The notes under the pieces were generated by a model. That model saw only the letters and a list, made by a program, of their open reading frames with translations, did not search any database and was not told the origin of the DNA. From NCBI GenBank assembly GCA_020634855.1, contig JACKAU010000007.1:426891-490890 (forward strand): a DNA stretch of 64,000 bases, written 5' to 3'. Both the position numbers and the translations under genes were made by a program. Shown in pieces: positions 18,337 to 31,514 of this stretch; position 1 is the first letter of the stretch, and every line of letters begins with the position of its first letter. This stretch comes from Anaerolineales bacterium. GTDB lineage: Bacteria; Chloroflexota; Anaerolineae; 4572-78; J111.

Positions 18337-19581
18337 TTAGAATGAAATTCTAAAAATTAACGGTAGACGGCCGCAGCGAATAATATCGCCACTTTTCAAC
18401 GCCATTGGACTTCGCGGTTTCAACTTGATCTCATTGATGTACGTGCCGTTAAGACTGCCCAAATCTTCAAGCTGCCAGTGGTTGTCCTGGCGCGACAAAC
18501 GGGCATGTTTCCGTGATACGCCCGCCGATGCCGCCCCATAGGGGCCTAAATCGATATCGGGCCGGCTGTCGCCATGCGTTCGGCCGATGATTACTTCAGG
18601 ACGATCTAAAGGAACATCGACAGTCACATTTTGTTCGGCAATGACAATTTTGACTGATTGAACTACCACAGGCTCCAGTTGATCGGAGTCGGGCAGCGGT
18701 AAGCCGGCGATGTACGGCGACAAATCTTGGCTACCAAAAATTTTACCCTTAGGGAGAGTCGAAGAGCCAATAACCCCTTTTAAGGCGTCGACCATCGCCT
18801 GCATATCCGGATAGCGATCCTCAGGTGATTTTTCCAGCGCTTTGAGGATGACTGCCTCTAGCGGAGGCGGACAGTCGGGATTGAACTCAACCGGCGATGG
18901 GGGTGGCTCAGCAATATGAGCGACCATCATTTGGTTCAGGTTTTTGTAATCAAACGGTAGACGGCCGGCAATCATCTCGAATAAAATCACGCCCAGCGCA
19001 TAAATATCGGCGCGATGATCCACCGATTCACCGGAGGCTTGTTCCGGCGAAATATACTCCGGTGTGCCAATGATCATACCGCTATCGGTTAGCTGCTCCG
19101 TAGAACTCTTGATTTTGACCAAGCCAAAATCGGCCAGCAGTGGCCAGTCGACGGTTGGCATCAAAATATTAGACGGTTTGACGTCGCGATGAACAATACC
19201 GTGCTGGTGAGCGTGTTGTAAGGCATCGCCAATGGCAATGGTTAAGGCCACGGCTTGGACCCAATCCATTGGCTGGCCGGTGAGCATATCTTTGAGCGTG
19301 CCTCGTTCCACAAACTCCATGACAATGTAAGCATAGCCGGCTTCTTCGCCATAATCGTAGATGGCCAAAATATTTCGGTAGCGTAATTGAGCTACAGCTC
19401 TGGCTTCACGCTGAAAGCGAGGCAGTAGGTCGCTGTAACGCTCGTGCATCACTTTGACGGCCACCCATCGGTTCAGGCTAGGTTGAAAGGCCTTGTAAAC
19501 TGTGGCCATCCCGCCCTCGCCGATCACTTCCTTTAAATGGTATTCACTTATCGTTTCGCCCAACAGATTTGTCATGGTCAA
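18337..19581 (-). CDS. Serine/threonine protein kinase with C-terminal FHA domain
   Basis: A 414-residue soluble Hanks-type kinase. The kinase domain (about 14-275) has the Gly-rich loop GEGGMATV, the catalytic loop HRDVKPSN, DFGLV and a GTPEYISPEQ activation segment. After a linker, an FHA phosphothreonine-binding domain (about 325-412) shows GRTHGD, SRKHARL and LGSLNGTYIN. There is no transmembrane segment, unlike the kinase at 23159. The FHA domain probably binds its own autophosphorylated form or a partner. Start: TTG at 19581 lies six to seven bases from AGGAA; an in-frame ATG two codons later (19575) is the alternative. Confidence 0.92.
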   Translation of the reverse strand: MTMTNLLGETISEYHLKEVIGEGGMATVYKAFQPSLNRWVAVKVMHERYSDLLPRFQREARAVAQLRYRNILAIYDYGEEAGYAYIVMEFVERGTLKDMLTGQPMDWVQAVALTIAIGDALQHAHQHGIVHRDVKPSNILMPTVDWPLLADFGLVKIKSSTEQLTDSGMIIGTPEYISPEQASGESVDHRADIYALGVILFEMIAGRLPFDYKNLNQMMVAHIAEPPPSPVEFNPDCPPPLEAVILKALEKSPEDRYPDMQAMVDALKGVIGSSTLPKGKIFGSQDLSPYIAGLPLPDSDQLEPVVVQSVKIVIAEQNVTVDVPLDRPEVIIGRTHGDSRPDIDLGPYGAASAGVSRKHARLSRQDNHWQLEDLGSLNGTYINEIKLKPRSPMALKSGDIIRCGRLPLIFRISF

Positions 19582-19683
19582 TCGGTATTCCTGACAGCTT
19601 CAAACCAAAGTATAGCACCGCGTCGAACGGGAGGCAAGCGCATTTTAACAATCCAATGCCATAAAGCTAAAACATCCTAACCT

Positions 19684-19712
19684 TTGACAAAGTCGATTTC
19701 TTCGTTTATCCT
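19684..19712 (+). promoter_or_regulatory. Promoter of beta-helix/kinase operon
   Basis: TTGACA, 17-base spacer, TATCCT. It faces the beta-helix gene 120 bases downstream and is the only good match in the 253-base divergent gap. Confidence 0.55.
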
Positions 19713-19834
19713 ACTATCGGTAACTTATTTACCTCACAGCCAACACCATCTCAATCTGACAATTTATTTCCGATTTCGTCTTAAACTTATTTCAAAATAT
19801 TACCAGCCATGGTCTCAGGGAAAATCCCCATTCA

Positions 19835-23149
<3,315 letters not shown>

Positions 23150-23158
23150 GGATTTTTT

Positions 23159-25567
23159 ATGGCACGGTGCTCGAACTGCGGCGCTGAACTGCTGGATACC
23201 GCCCGCTTTTGTCATCAATGCGGGCAGCCCACCGGATTAGCGCCGGATGAGCAAACGACTAAAGCGAAAACCATAGCCTTATCGTCCGATCAAGAGGGCC
23301 AAACGGTATTTCTGCCCGATGACCCGGCCAATGACGATGAAGAAGCCACCACGCTACTCCAAGAGATCGATGAAGGGGATGGATCTACTACCGCTGTGTC
23401 TGATGACTGGCCCGGTTCGCCAAATGCGCCATCGCTTGAGACATCAACCCATGACAATAAAACGGCGACGCAACGACTGTCGGAGGAAGAAGACGCCCGG
23501 CCGTCAACCGGAACGGTGGCGTTAGACCAGGTTAATTTACCCCAAAACCCATCAACGGTTTTCCTGAATATCGACACTGCGACCCAAGCTAAATCAGAGT
23601 CGCCGCCCATTTCTCCCTTCGACCGGGACCAACTCCTGCACAATCGCTACCGCCGGCTCAAGATTTTGGGCCGGGGTGGTTTTGGGGCGGCTTTTCTAAC
23701 CGACGATACTAAGCTCAACCGGGCTTGCGTCATCAAACAGCTCGTGACGTTCGGCAAATCGTCACGCGAGGTGTCGCTTTACCGCGCCAACTTTGAGCGC
23801 GAAGCCCAATTGCTGGTGGCCCTTAACCATCCCGGCCATCCGAACATCCCCGAGATTTACGACCATTTCTCCGAGGCGGACAGCAACTATCTGGTGATGA
23901 AATACATCGAAGGGCGCAATTTGCAAGACGTCCTCGAGCAGAGCAATAATCAACTACCCTGGCGCGAAGCCGTGCGCTACGCCATCGATGTCTGTAGCGC
24001 CCTCAATTATATGCATACCCATGGCGATGAACCGGTAATGCACCGCGATGTGAAACCGGCCAATATTCTGCTGGGGGACGACGGCCGCATTTGGCTGGTG
24101 GATTTTGGTCTGGCCAAAGCCAACCCCGTCACCGACGCCAACGACTCGACGGAAGAGACGCGCGCTTACGGCAGCGTCGGCTACAGCCCGTTGGAACAGT
24201 GGTTTGGCCAGGCCCGGCCATCGTCAGATGTGTACGCGGTGGGGGCCACGCTGCACCATCTACTGACCGGGGTCAGCCCGCTCGACGCCTATGAAGGCAA
24301 ATCCAATATTCTCAAAATCAAGGAATTGCACGGCAAATTCACGCCCGTCCGCCAGATCGATTCCTCACTGCCCAAAGCGTTAGAAGAAATCATTAGTCGC
24401 GCCACCGACGCCGATCCGGAAAGACGCCCCACCCCGCTCCAACTGAAAGAGCAATTGTCGGCCCTCATTTCCAGTAGCCAGCGCGCCCTGTTTACCTTCA
24501 AAAACGGCGAGTCGGCCCAAACCGTGCCTGAACTAGTTGATCTATGTGATAAAAATCGACGTGAGGCCGAAGCCTACCTTTACCAAGGCGATTTCGAACG
24601 CTGGTTTCTGTTGATCAATCGCAACGACTTAGCAGCCGCCGCCACCCAAGCCGTCAAGGAAAATGCCGAACAGAAAGAGGGCCTGGAGCGATTTCTGCAT
24701 TTAATCCTGCCCAATCTGTTTCTCCGCCGGCTACGCAAGGCCACGGTTCGCGTGGCGATCTTAATCGCTCAATTTTTGATCATCGCCGCCATAATCCTGA
24801 TTCCGCTGGCGATTTGTAGCTCCTACGTGGGCGGTTGGTTTTTGCAGCGATCCATCGGCACGGTGGATTGGCCGTTCAACACCCTTAGCGTTGAAGAGGA
24901 TAATGTCTACACGGAAGAATTTTTGACGGAAAAGTTGGACGGTATTGCCGGGGCTTATCTGGGCAACCTGCACGTGGACACCAGCCCCCCCAGCCGCGTG
25001 AATGTGAGTGGGGTGCTGTGGGGTTTACCAATGCAGATGCCGATCACGCTAACATTACAAACCGGAAAACCCAATTTTGAAGTAACTTCGCTCAATGATT
25101 ACCCGCTCTACATGTTAGGCGATAACGTGACGGCCGGCATCAACAGCGGCGTCGATGAGGCTTTCCGGCAAAGTCCGGTCGATCTCACCAGCCTGAAGGT
25201 CAACGACCAAGCCGTTGTCTTCCGAGTGACGGAAAGCGATGAACCTAATCGCCCGCCGTTTGCCACCGCCACCCCAACGCCGACCCCAACCCCCTCGCCC
25301 ACCCCGACGCCCACGCCGGTTCCGGTGACCTTGGTCGTGGTCTCCAACGAACTGGATAATGATGTTACTTTGGAAGTTACGGGAGATGAGTGGAGCCAAT
25401 CGCTCGATCTGCCGGCGAAAGATGTTCAGATTCTGGAGCCGCCGTCAGGCGTTTACCAATATGTGGTCAAATACAAGTCCGTTAACCAGATTGCCGCCCA
25501 AGGCGAACAGATTTGGACGCTCAATAAAGCCTACCGGCTGCGGATTGGGCGATTGGATCAGCAGTGA
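23159..25567 (+). CDS. Membrane serine/threonine kinase with N-terminal zinc ribbon
   Basis: An 802-residue kinase. Residues 1-24 form a zinc ribbon (Cys4, 7, 18, 21). A 130-residue acidic/Thr-rich linker leads to the kinase domain (about 162-440: GRGGFGAAF, HRDVKPANILL, DFGLAKA, GSVGYSPLEQW). A transmembrane helix lies at about 527-560, followed by an extracellular region with a beta-rich domain and a Pro/Thr linker (TPTPTPTPSPTP). The ribosome-binding site GAGG overlaps the stop codon of the beta-helix gene, so the two are translated together; the kinase may control or sense that surface protein (inference). Its 3' end overlaps the convergent tRNA nucleotidyltransferase gene by ten bases. 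Confidence 0.9.
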   Translation: MARCSNCGAELLDTARFCHQCGQPTGLAPDEQTTKAKTIALSSDQEGQTVFLPDDPANDDEEATTLLQEIDEGDGSTTAVSDDWPGSPNAPSLETSTHDNKTATQRLSEEEDARPSTGTVALDQVNLPQNPSTVFLNIDTATQAKSESPPISPFDRDQLLHNRYRRLKILGRGGFGAAFLTDDTKLNRACVIKQLVTFGKSSREVSLYRANFEREAQLLVALNHPGHPNIPEIYDHFSEADSNYLVMKYIEGRNLQDVLEQSNNQLPWREAVRYAIDVCSALNYMHTHGDEPVMHRDVKPANILLGDDGRIWLVDFGLAKANPVTDANDSTEETRAYGSVGYSPLEQWFGQARPSSDVYAVGATLHHLLTGVSPLDAYEGKSNILKIKELHGKFTPVRQIDSSLPKALEEIISRATDADPERRPTPLQLKEQLSALISSSQRALFTFKNGESAQTVPELVDLCDKNRREAEAYLYQGDFERWFLLINRNDLAAAATQAVKENAEQKEGLERFLHLILPNLFLRRLRKATVRVAILIAQFLIIAAIILIPLAICSSYVGGWFLQRSIGTVDWPFNTLSVEEDNVYTEEFLTEKLDGIAGAYLGNLHVDTSPPSRVNVSGVLWGLPMQMPITLTLQTGKPNFEVTSLNDYPLYMLGDNVTAGINSGVDEAFRQSPVDLTSLKVNDQAVVFRVTESDEPNRPPFATATPTPTPTPSPTPTPTPVPVTLVVVSNELDNDVTLEVTGDEWSQSLDLPAKDVQILEPPSGVYQYVVKYKSVNQIAAQGEQIWTLNKAYRLRIGRLDQQ

Positions 25568-28209
25568 TTTTCCGCCAAAATTCGCTCGACCAGCGCCCGC
25601 TCGTCGGCCAGCGTACTGGCTTCGCCATCAACCCGCGCGTCACGGAGAGCATCGATGATCGTTTTGAAAATGGGGCCGGGCCGCAGTTGAAATTCTTCTT
25701 TGAGATAATTCCCGTCGATGAGCGGGACGACCTCTTTAAGTTCGGCCTCATAGCGGGCCAGTTGCCGGCAGGCGGCGGCGTCATCAAGCGCCAGCCAGGC
25801 GATGAGACGGGCGTCACTTGAGGTGCCGTCCAGTAAATGACACAGCCGGCTGGCCTGTTCGGCAGCGGCGATTTTGGCGGCGGCGCGTTTGATTTTGTAG
25901 ACCTGTTTTAACGTCGTGCGCTGATGAGTGCGCAGGTTGAGACGCTCCATGAAATGCTCCAGCTCGTCTTTGGCTAACCAAAACGACATCAACCCCAGGT
26001 AATGGACCGGTTCCGGCGTCGTATCGCCCCAGGGGGTGTCGTCCAGGCCGGTTTGCAGCTTATCTAACGCGATCAGTAGCAGGTCATCAACCATCAGGCC
26101 GTGGTGAATCACGGCCAGAATGCCCAGCCGGTCAAGTTGTTGTAAGGCCAGCGCGGGCTGTCGTTCGCGAAAAATCAGCTCGAGTTCGCGGTTAATCCTA
26201 TCCCCGCTGACGCGCTCGAGCAGATCGAGGGCATTGTCCAGCAGTTCCGCCGTTCGCTCCTCCAACTCAAATTCCAATCGAGCCATAATTCGCGCCGCCC
26301 GCAGCATACGGGTCGGATCCTCGACAAAGCTGAGGCTATGCAGCACCCGAATGAGCCGCGCCTCCAAATCGTTGCGTCCGCCATAAAAATCGAGCAGTTC
26401 GCCAAAATGGTGGGGCGAGAGACGCAGAGCCAGCGTATTAATGGTAAAATCGCGCCGGTGCAAATCTTGCCGGATGGAGCTTTGTTCCACTTCCGGCAGG
26501 GCCGACGGGTGGCGGTAAAACTCGGAACGGGCGGTCACAAAGTCGAGCGACGATAAATAGATTTGCTTACCGGATAAGTCATAGACAAAGGGGAGCGGCT
26601 CCGGCGGAATCCACTTGGCCGTACCAAAGCGGCGGTGACTGCGCACCCGGCCGCCGTGTCGGTCGCACAGAACCTGAGCCAGCGCGATGGCGTCGCCCTC
26701 CACCACCAAATCGAGATCAAAACGCGGGCTGGCCTTGGCTTTGGCCGTGGGGCTGTCTTCCAGCATCGTCAGCAATAAGTCTCGAACAAAACCGCCCACA
26801 ATATAGAGGCTGTCACCCTGGTTGGCCGCGATCTCGCCGGCTTCGCAGACCAACTCAAACAGATCGGCAGCCAGCGTGGTGGCCAGTTGGCTGGCCAGGC
26901 TGAACTGCTTCGCTCGACTATTGTCTTTAAGCTGCCACAAATTGATCAAATCGGTTCGGGTCACAATCCCGACAATCTGCCCGCTGGCGGGGTTGACGAC
27001 CGGAACCTGACCAATCTTGGCCTCGGTCATCAACTTTTGGACGGTATCAATGCTGTCCATCGGCGTCGCTTGAAATCGGCCTTTGGTCATAAATTGGCTA
27101 ATGACCGCCCCTTCCAGCCGGTGGCGCAGGGCTTTATCAACCTCACGCCGTGACAGGATACCGACAATCTCCTGGGTGGTCTGGTCAACCACCGGAAACC
27201 CTTCATGCCCATAACGATCCATCATTTGCGAGGCATGCTGCACCGTATCGGTCGGGGCCAGGATACGCGCGCCCTTGGACATAATTTGGCCGATGGTCAG
27301 CGCCGGTTTCACTTCCAGGCGCAGCAGGCGCGTCAGTTTTTCCGTCACATCGGTCAAACGCCCGTTCTTGATCAAAGCGGCCGCCGCCCGGGGATGGCCG
27401 CCCCCGCCCAAAAACTCGGCGATTTCGGCCACATTAATGGCATCGCTCACCGAGCGAGCCACCATTTGAATGTGGTCGGTCATATCCACCAAAATAAAAA
27501 GTCCGTCCGGCTGGTATAGATCGCGCAGGCGGCTGGCCAGGACGCTAATCTCCTCCACATAGTGATCGACCCCGGCGGTACTGATCACAATCGTATGACC
27601 GTACAGGTCTAACGTCTGTAAGTTTTCCACCAACTGATCAAACAGCCGCTTTTGCTCGTCGCTCATGGCATAGTTGAGATAATCGCGCACGATATCGAGA
27701 TGGGCGTGCCGTTCGGCCAGCAGCCAGGCCGCCGCCTGAAGGTCGCGCGCGGTAGTACTGCCGTACGTAAATGAGCCGGTGTCTTCGTAGATGCCCAGCA
27801 GCATCAGCGTGGCCTCCAATGCGCTCAGCGGCAGGCCCAGTTCGCAAATTTTCTCAATCAAGACCGTCACGTTGGCCCCGGTGTGCGACAAACTAATCTT
27901 GGCCTCCGGCGGCAAGGTTTGGTGCAGGTCGTGGTGGTCGATGACTTGCAATTTGACCTTGCCTTTCAAATTTTTGAGGCGAGGCACCTGCTGGGTATCG
28001 ACCAGCGTCAATTGATCAATCGGCTCACGGCCCAGGTCGGCGTGGCGCACGAACGGCAGCTTGCTCTCGTAGAGCGTCACAAAATCGCGTACGTTACGAT
28101 TGAGCGTCGGCGGTAACACCGGCGCTGCCTCAGGATAAAGATGCCACGCCCCCAATAGCGAGGCCACGGCGTCGAAATCGGCATTGGTATGCGTGTAAAT
28201 GATATGCAT
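25558..28209 (-). CDS. DHH-CBS-poly(A) polymerase fusion, tRNA A-adding enzyme type
   Basis: An 883-residue fusion. Order: DHH phosphoesterase (residues ~1-150, VIDHHD), DHHA1 RNA-binding part (~215-300, FLGGGGHPRAAAA), two CBS domains (~310-430) and a class II nucleotidyltransferase/poly(A) polymerase region (~465-880: VGGFVRDLLL, DLDLVVEGDA, then RDFTINTLAL). This layout is known from A-adding tRNA nucleotidyltransferases of bacteria that split CCA addition between two enzymes; the CBS pair may sense adenine nucleotides. No ribosome-binding site precedes the ATG, and a TATACT box lies six bases upstream, suggesting a leaderless message. A separate CC-adding enzyme is not in the window. Confidence 0.9.
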   Translation of the reverse strand: MHIIYTHTNADFDAVASLLGAWHLYPEAAPVLPPTLNRNVRDFVTLYESKLPFVRHADLGREPIDQLTLVDTQQVPRLKNLKGKVKLQVIDHHDLHQTLPPEAKISLSHTGANVTVLIEKICELGLPLSALEATLMLLGIYEDTGSFTYGSTTARDLQAAAWLLAERHAHLDIVRDYLNYAMSDEQKRLFDQLVENLQTLDLYGHTIVISTAGVDHYVEEISVLASRLRDLYQPDGLFILVDMTDHIQMVARSVSDAINVAEIAEFLGGGGHPRAAAALIKNGRLTDVTEKLTRLLRLEVKPALTIGQIMSKGARILAPTDTVQHASQMMDRYGHEGFPVVDQTTQEIVGILSRREVDKALRHRLEGAVISQFMTKGRFQATPMDSIDTVQKLMTEAKIGQVPVVNPASGQIVGIVTRTDLINLWQLKDNSRAKQFSLASQLATTLAADLFELVCEAGEIAANQGDSLYIVGGFVRDLLLTMLEDSPTAKAKASPRFDLDLVVEGDAIALAQVLCDRHGGRVRSHRRFGTAKWIPPEPLPFVYDLSGKQIYLSSLDFVTARSEFYRHPSALPEVEQSSIRQDLHRRDFTINTLALRLSPHHFGELLDFYGGRNDLEARLIRVLHSLSFVEDPTRMLRAARIMARLEFELEERTAELLDNALDLLERVSGDRINRELELIFRERQPALALQQLDRLGILAVIHHGLMVDDLLLIALDKLQTGLDDTPWGDTTPEPVHYLGLMSFWLAKDELEHFMERLNLRTHQRTTLKQVYKIKRAAAKIAAAEQASRLCHLLDGTSSDARLIAWLALDDAAACRQLARYEAELKEVVPLIDGNYLKEEFQLRPGPIFKTIIDALRDARVDGEASTLADERALVERILAENHC

Positions 28210-28749
28210 AGTTAAAGTATACTGTAATAAGCGACGGGGGGCTAAATTTGACCCAGATACGCGTGTTTTTTGTTTTGGGACGAGATAGAAAACACTGAAT
28301 CACTGATGGGAGTAAAAACACAGAATGCTTTACGCCCCGGATTCACACCAATCTAACCGAGTATTTCTCAGCTACCCACGCTATCCGGGAAATACTCATC
28401 TAACCTTAAACGGAACCGAAAGGCCAAAGCTAGCCTTCAGTGACCTCATCCTTTACAGTGGTTCAGTGGTTCAATGTTTCAACGCGGGCGTTACCCAAAA
28501 CCGTCAAACAACTTTTAAGAGGTTTTGAGTTGCGGTATAATTAGAGGTATCAAACCGCCATTCCAAATTCACCCCCACCCAGAAATTCCCTCACATTTCT
28601 TCTAATCGTTACTTTTGATCCACGCCTAAGTTACTCAGCCTCAATTGATTGGATTTTGAGGCATAATTGAGTGACGTGAGCTAATCTAAGCAAGCAACTA
28701 AATTCAATCGTATTTAAGTGCCCATCATTTGATCAAAGGAGAAATAATT
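28210..28749. other. Divergent intergenic region with promoter-like box
   Basis: A 540-base gap. A perfect TATAAT at 28536-28541 with a weak TTTTAA 17 bases upstream may drive the SGNH gene. No gene is supported here: a 67-codon plus-strand reading frame at 28325 has no ribosome-binding site or recognisable content. Confidence 0.45.
28216..28221 (-). promoter_or_regulatory. -10 box for leaderless start of DHH-CBS gene
   Basis: TATACT on the minus strand ends six bases before the ATG at 28209, which places the expected transcription start at or next to the start codon. No clear -35 element or ribosome-binding site is present. Confidence 0.45.
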
Positions 28750-30111
28750 ATGGCAAAATTGGTCGCTATTGGGGATAGCCTGACGCAAGGTTTTCAATCG
28801 TTGGCCATCAACAAAACCAACCTCTCTTTTCCGGCGATGATTGCCGAAGCATTGGGCGTCCGCGTGCCGGATTTTCGCGTCCCCGATTTCTTGGGCGACG
28901 GCGGGCTGCCGTTTAACGTCGAATGGCTGGCGCGAAGGCTGGAAGAGAAATATGGTGACAATATCAACGCCTTTGAGTGGCCGTTTGCCCTTAACACCAT
29001 CGTGCAGTTGATTGATGACGTGGAAGATTATTGGGAACGCGGCAAAGGCTCCCTCCCGGCCAAAGATACCCTCTACCACAATCTGGCGGTGTGGGGCTTT
29101 AAAGTGGCCGACGCCTATGAAATCAACGCCGGTATGGGCGAGATCGCCATCCAAAATACCAAAGACAATTGGTTCCGCCCGCCCTCCGAACCGATGTTGA
29201 GAACCGCTTACCGCGTTTTGAATCCGGCCCGGCTTCCAGACCGTATGCCCGACACCCAGATTAAAATAGCCAAGCGCATCAAAGAAGAAGATGGCGAGAT
29301 CGAAAACCTTATCGTCTGGCTGGGAGCCAACAATTGCCTCAATACCGTGGTTCGCCTGCGGGTAGAAGAGTCGGGCGACGAGCCGCCGGATCGAAACTCA
29401 TCGGTCACGCTGTGGACACCCACCGCTTTTAAGAAGCAGTACGATGTCTTAGCCGCCGAGATTCAAGCCATCGGCGCGAAAAATGTCTACGTGGCCACCG
29501 TTCCGCACGTAACCATTCCGCCGGTGAGTCGTGGGATTATGAAAAATCGGGGTCGATTACCACAAAGCCGGAAATATTTCGATTACTATACTGCCTTTTA
29601 CATCCGCGATAAAGAGTTTGATCCGAATAAAGACCCTTACATTACGGGCGAGGAAGCGGAGAAAGTGGACGGTTATATCAACGAGTACAACCAAATCATC
29701 CGCGACCATGCGGATGATAAAGGCTGGCACGTGATGGATGCCTGCGCGGTGCTGGACAGCCTGGCCGTACGCCGCAATCACGGCGACCCCAGCTACGTCC
29801 TGCCTGATGCGATAAACGATCTAAACATCCGCTTCTTCGAAATCGAATCCAACGGCAAAATCAAGAACGGCGGTCTCATCTCCCTCGACGGCGTCCACCC
29901 GACCACCTGCGGTTATGCTATTGTGGCCCAGGAGTTCATCAACATTATGAAACCGCACAACCCCGGCATTCGCGATATTGACTTTGCCGACATACGCTTT
30001 TGGGACAGCCTGGTCTCGAAACCGCCGCTCACCTTGGATGACATGTTCGGGATGTTGAAGACGCTTGAAAAGTGGTTCCACATTTCACGGCTATATATTA
30101 GCGAGACGTAG
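28750..30111 (+). CDS. SGNH/GDSL-family hydrolase
   Basis: A 453-residue esterase/lipase-like protein of the SGNH superfamily. Block I GDSLTQGF gives nucleophile Ser10, block III is seen as GANNC near residue 196, and block V DGVH supplies Asp380 and His383. It is longer than typical ~200-residue SGNH enzymes because of insertions between blocks. No signal peptide is seen, so it is probably cytoplasmic. The ATG at 28750 is preferred over the ATG at 28729 because AAAGGAG lies eight bases before it and the GDSL block begins right after. Substrate unknown. It stands alone. Confidence 0.85.
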   Translation: MAKLVAIGDSLTQGFQSLAINKTNLSFPAMIAEALGVRVPDFRVPDFLGDGGLPFNVEWLARRLEEKYGDNINAFEWPFALNTIVQLIDDVEDYWERGKGSLPAKDTLYHNLAVWGFKVADAYEINAGMGEIAIQNTKDNWFRPPSEPMLRTAYRVLNPARLPDRMPDTQIKIAKRIKEEDGEIENLIVWLGANNCLNTVVRLRVEESGDEPPDRNSSVTLWTPTAFKKQYDVLAAEIQAIGAKNVYVATVPHVTIPPVSRGIMKNRGRLPQSRKYFDYYTAFYIRDKEFDPNKDPYITGEEAEKVDGYINEYNQIIRDHADDKGWHVMDACAVLDSLAVRRNHGDPSYVLPDAINDLNIRFFEIESNGKIKNGGLISLDGVHPTTCGYAIVAQEFINIMKPHNPGIRDIDFADIRFWDSLVSKPPLTLDDMFGMLKTLEKWFHISRLYISET

Positions 30112-31186
30112 TCTATCGCTAATGTAATGTATGGAACCGCGTCCTCGATATTTCCGTTCAAACTCCCTTTTTGGCTAGAGGTCAAATTGTCGTTGGCGCC
30201 CTGGCATCTGGTTTTATTGGGTCGATATTAACCGCACCCTTTCTGCTATCCATGCTGCCCGGCATAAGCAGGGGGCGCAGGTAGGACGCCAAAAACAAAA
30301 TGAATTAAGGCTGAACTTCCCCAACCTCTGTTCAAAAAAACAGAGTTACTTAAGTGGAAAATAGAGAGGTTTCACGGCCAAATTTTGACCCTTGGCCCAC
30401 CTAAAATGGATCTGGCGGAACTTTTTCGACCGCTGGCTAACTCGGAACATTTATTGGACAATTTTTTCGACCTGTCACCAACCCAAAACATCTGCTGGTT
30501 AACTTTTCCGACCACCTATCAAGCTAAAACATCCTTTGAGTAACTTTTTTGACCGTCCGCTAGCCCGGAACATCGTCTCAGTAACTTTTTCGACCTTCTG
30601 CTAGCCCGGCACACCGTTTCGGCAGCTTTTTCGACCTCCGGCTAGCCCGGAACATCATCTCGGCAGCTTTTTCGACCTCCCGCTAGCCCGGAACATCGTT
30701 TCAGTAACTTTTCGACCTTCCGCTAGCCCGGAACATCGTTTCGGCAGCTTTTCGACCTTCCGCTAGCCCGGAACATCGTTTCAGCAACTTTTCGACCTCC
30801 GCTAGCCCGGAACGTCCTTTCGGCAGCTTTTCGATGTTCCGCTAGCCCGGCACGTCATTTCAGTAACTTTTTCGACCTCTGGCTAGCGTGGAACATTTAT
30901 GGTGTAATAAAAACGGGCAAATTTGTTGCTAACACCGCTTTCATTTGCCGTTCGGGATCATTTCACTTCGGTTTATACCTCGCGGCTAACTCCTGATGGC
31001 TTATTTGGATAAAACTAGACGTAAATCAAGGCTCAATATTAAATGGATAACCTGCTTTAGACTCAAATGAAGTTTAGGCAAGGTATGATAAGTTCGAGTA
31101 AGTTTCCTGTTTTACAAAACATCAAATTCGTTATAGAATCCTAAGTGAAGACCTGGAAAAATCAACGATACTAAACAGACCTTCAA
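30112..31186. other. Long non-coding region containing tandem-repeat array
   Basis: More than 1 kb without a supported gene. A short hydrophobic open frame just after the SGNH gene (about 30121-30225, ending FLLSMLPGISRGRR) has no start or ribosome-binding site and may be a gene remnant. A hairpin CTCTGTT/AACAGAG lies near 30330. The tandem array is annotated separately; 30901-31186 is AT-rich with nothing recognisable. Confidence 0.6.
30410..30900. repeat. Tandem array of about twelve ~40-bp repeats
   Basis: Head-to-tail units of 39-42 bases with no spacers. The best-preserved copies run from about 30555 to 30880. The core is CCGCTAGCCCGGAACATCG, then TTTC, a variable CAGTAA or CGGCAG hexamer, then CTTTTTCGACC. 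From about 30680 the two hexamer variants alternate from unit to unit, giving a partial ~80-bp higher-order period. Units at both ends are diverged, as expected for an ageing array. The unit length is not a multiple of three and no frame stays open, so it is non-coding. Each unit holds the palindrome GCTAGC. Confidence 0.85.
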
Positions 31187-31510
31187 ATGAGAAAATGGAT
31201 AGTTCAGGATCGTTATAATAATTCTATCTACTTCACGGAAGAACGATGGCAACACATCCTGGAGTCCCGGCCCGAACTGGAATCATATTTTGACCAGTTT
31301 CTTGAAACCCTGCGTACCGGTCGGCGTAAGCAAGATCCGTTGATTCCTAATAAGTACCGCTACTTCAAGCAGTTTGATGTGTTATTACCTGAAAATAATC
31401 ACTTGATCTTGGTTGTCGTGTTTAAAACACAACTCGGAGACGATGGTGAGTACGTGCCCAACAATTATGTATTGACGGGCTGGGCCAAGTTTATTCAGCC
31501 CAAAGGGTGA
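31187..31510 (+). CDS. Small protein, toxin-like partner of DUF2283 gene
   Basis: A 107-residue basic protein that I cannot assign to a family with confidence. It opens with an aromatic beta-like segment (WIVQDRYNNSIYFTEERWQHI), then HILESRPEL, basic RTGRRKQDP, and two beta-like hydrophobic strands (HLILVVVFKT, NYVLTGWAKFI). That pattern of a helix with His followed by beta strands resembles small RNase-fold (RelE/BECR-like) toxins. The next gene, four bases on, is a DUF2283 protein, and DUF2283 genes often sit beside such small proteins. No ribosome-binding site is evident. Alternative: a phage-derived or housekeeping protein of unknown role. Confidence 0.6.
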   Translation: MRKWIVQDRYNNSIYFTEERWQHILESRPELESYFDQFLETLRTGRRKQDPLIPNKYRYFKQFDVLLPENNHLILVVVFKTQLGDDGEYVPNNYVLTGWAKFIQPKG

Positions 31511-31514
31511 GCTA

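Noticed and set aside
28325..28528. 67-codon plus-strand frame as a gene
   Set aside because: No ribosome-binding site, no recognisable content, and it lies in a divergent control region.
30410..30900. CRISPR array
   Set aside because: Units are contiguous ~40-bp copies without unique spacers, and no cas gene is nearby.
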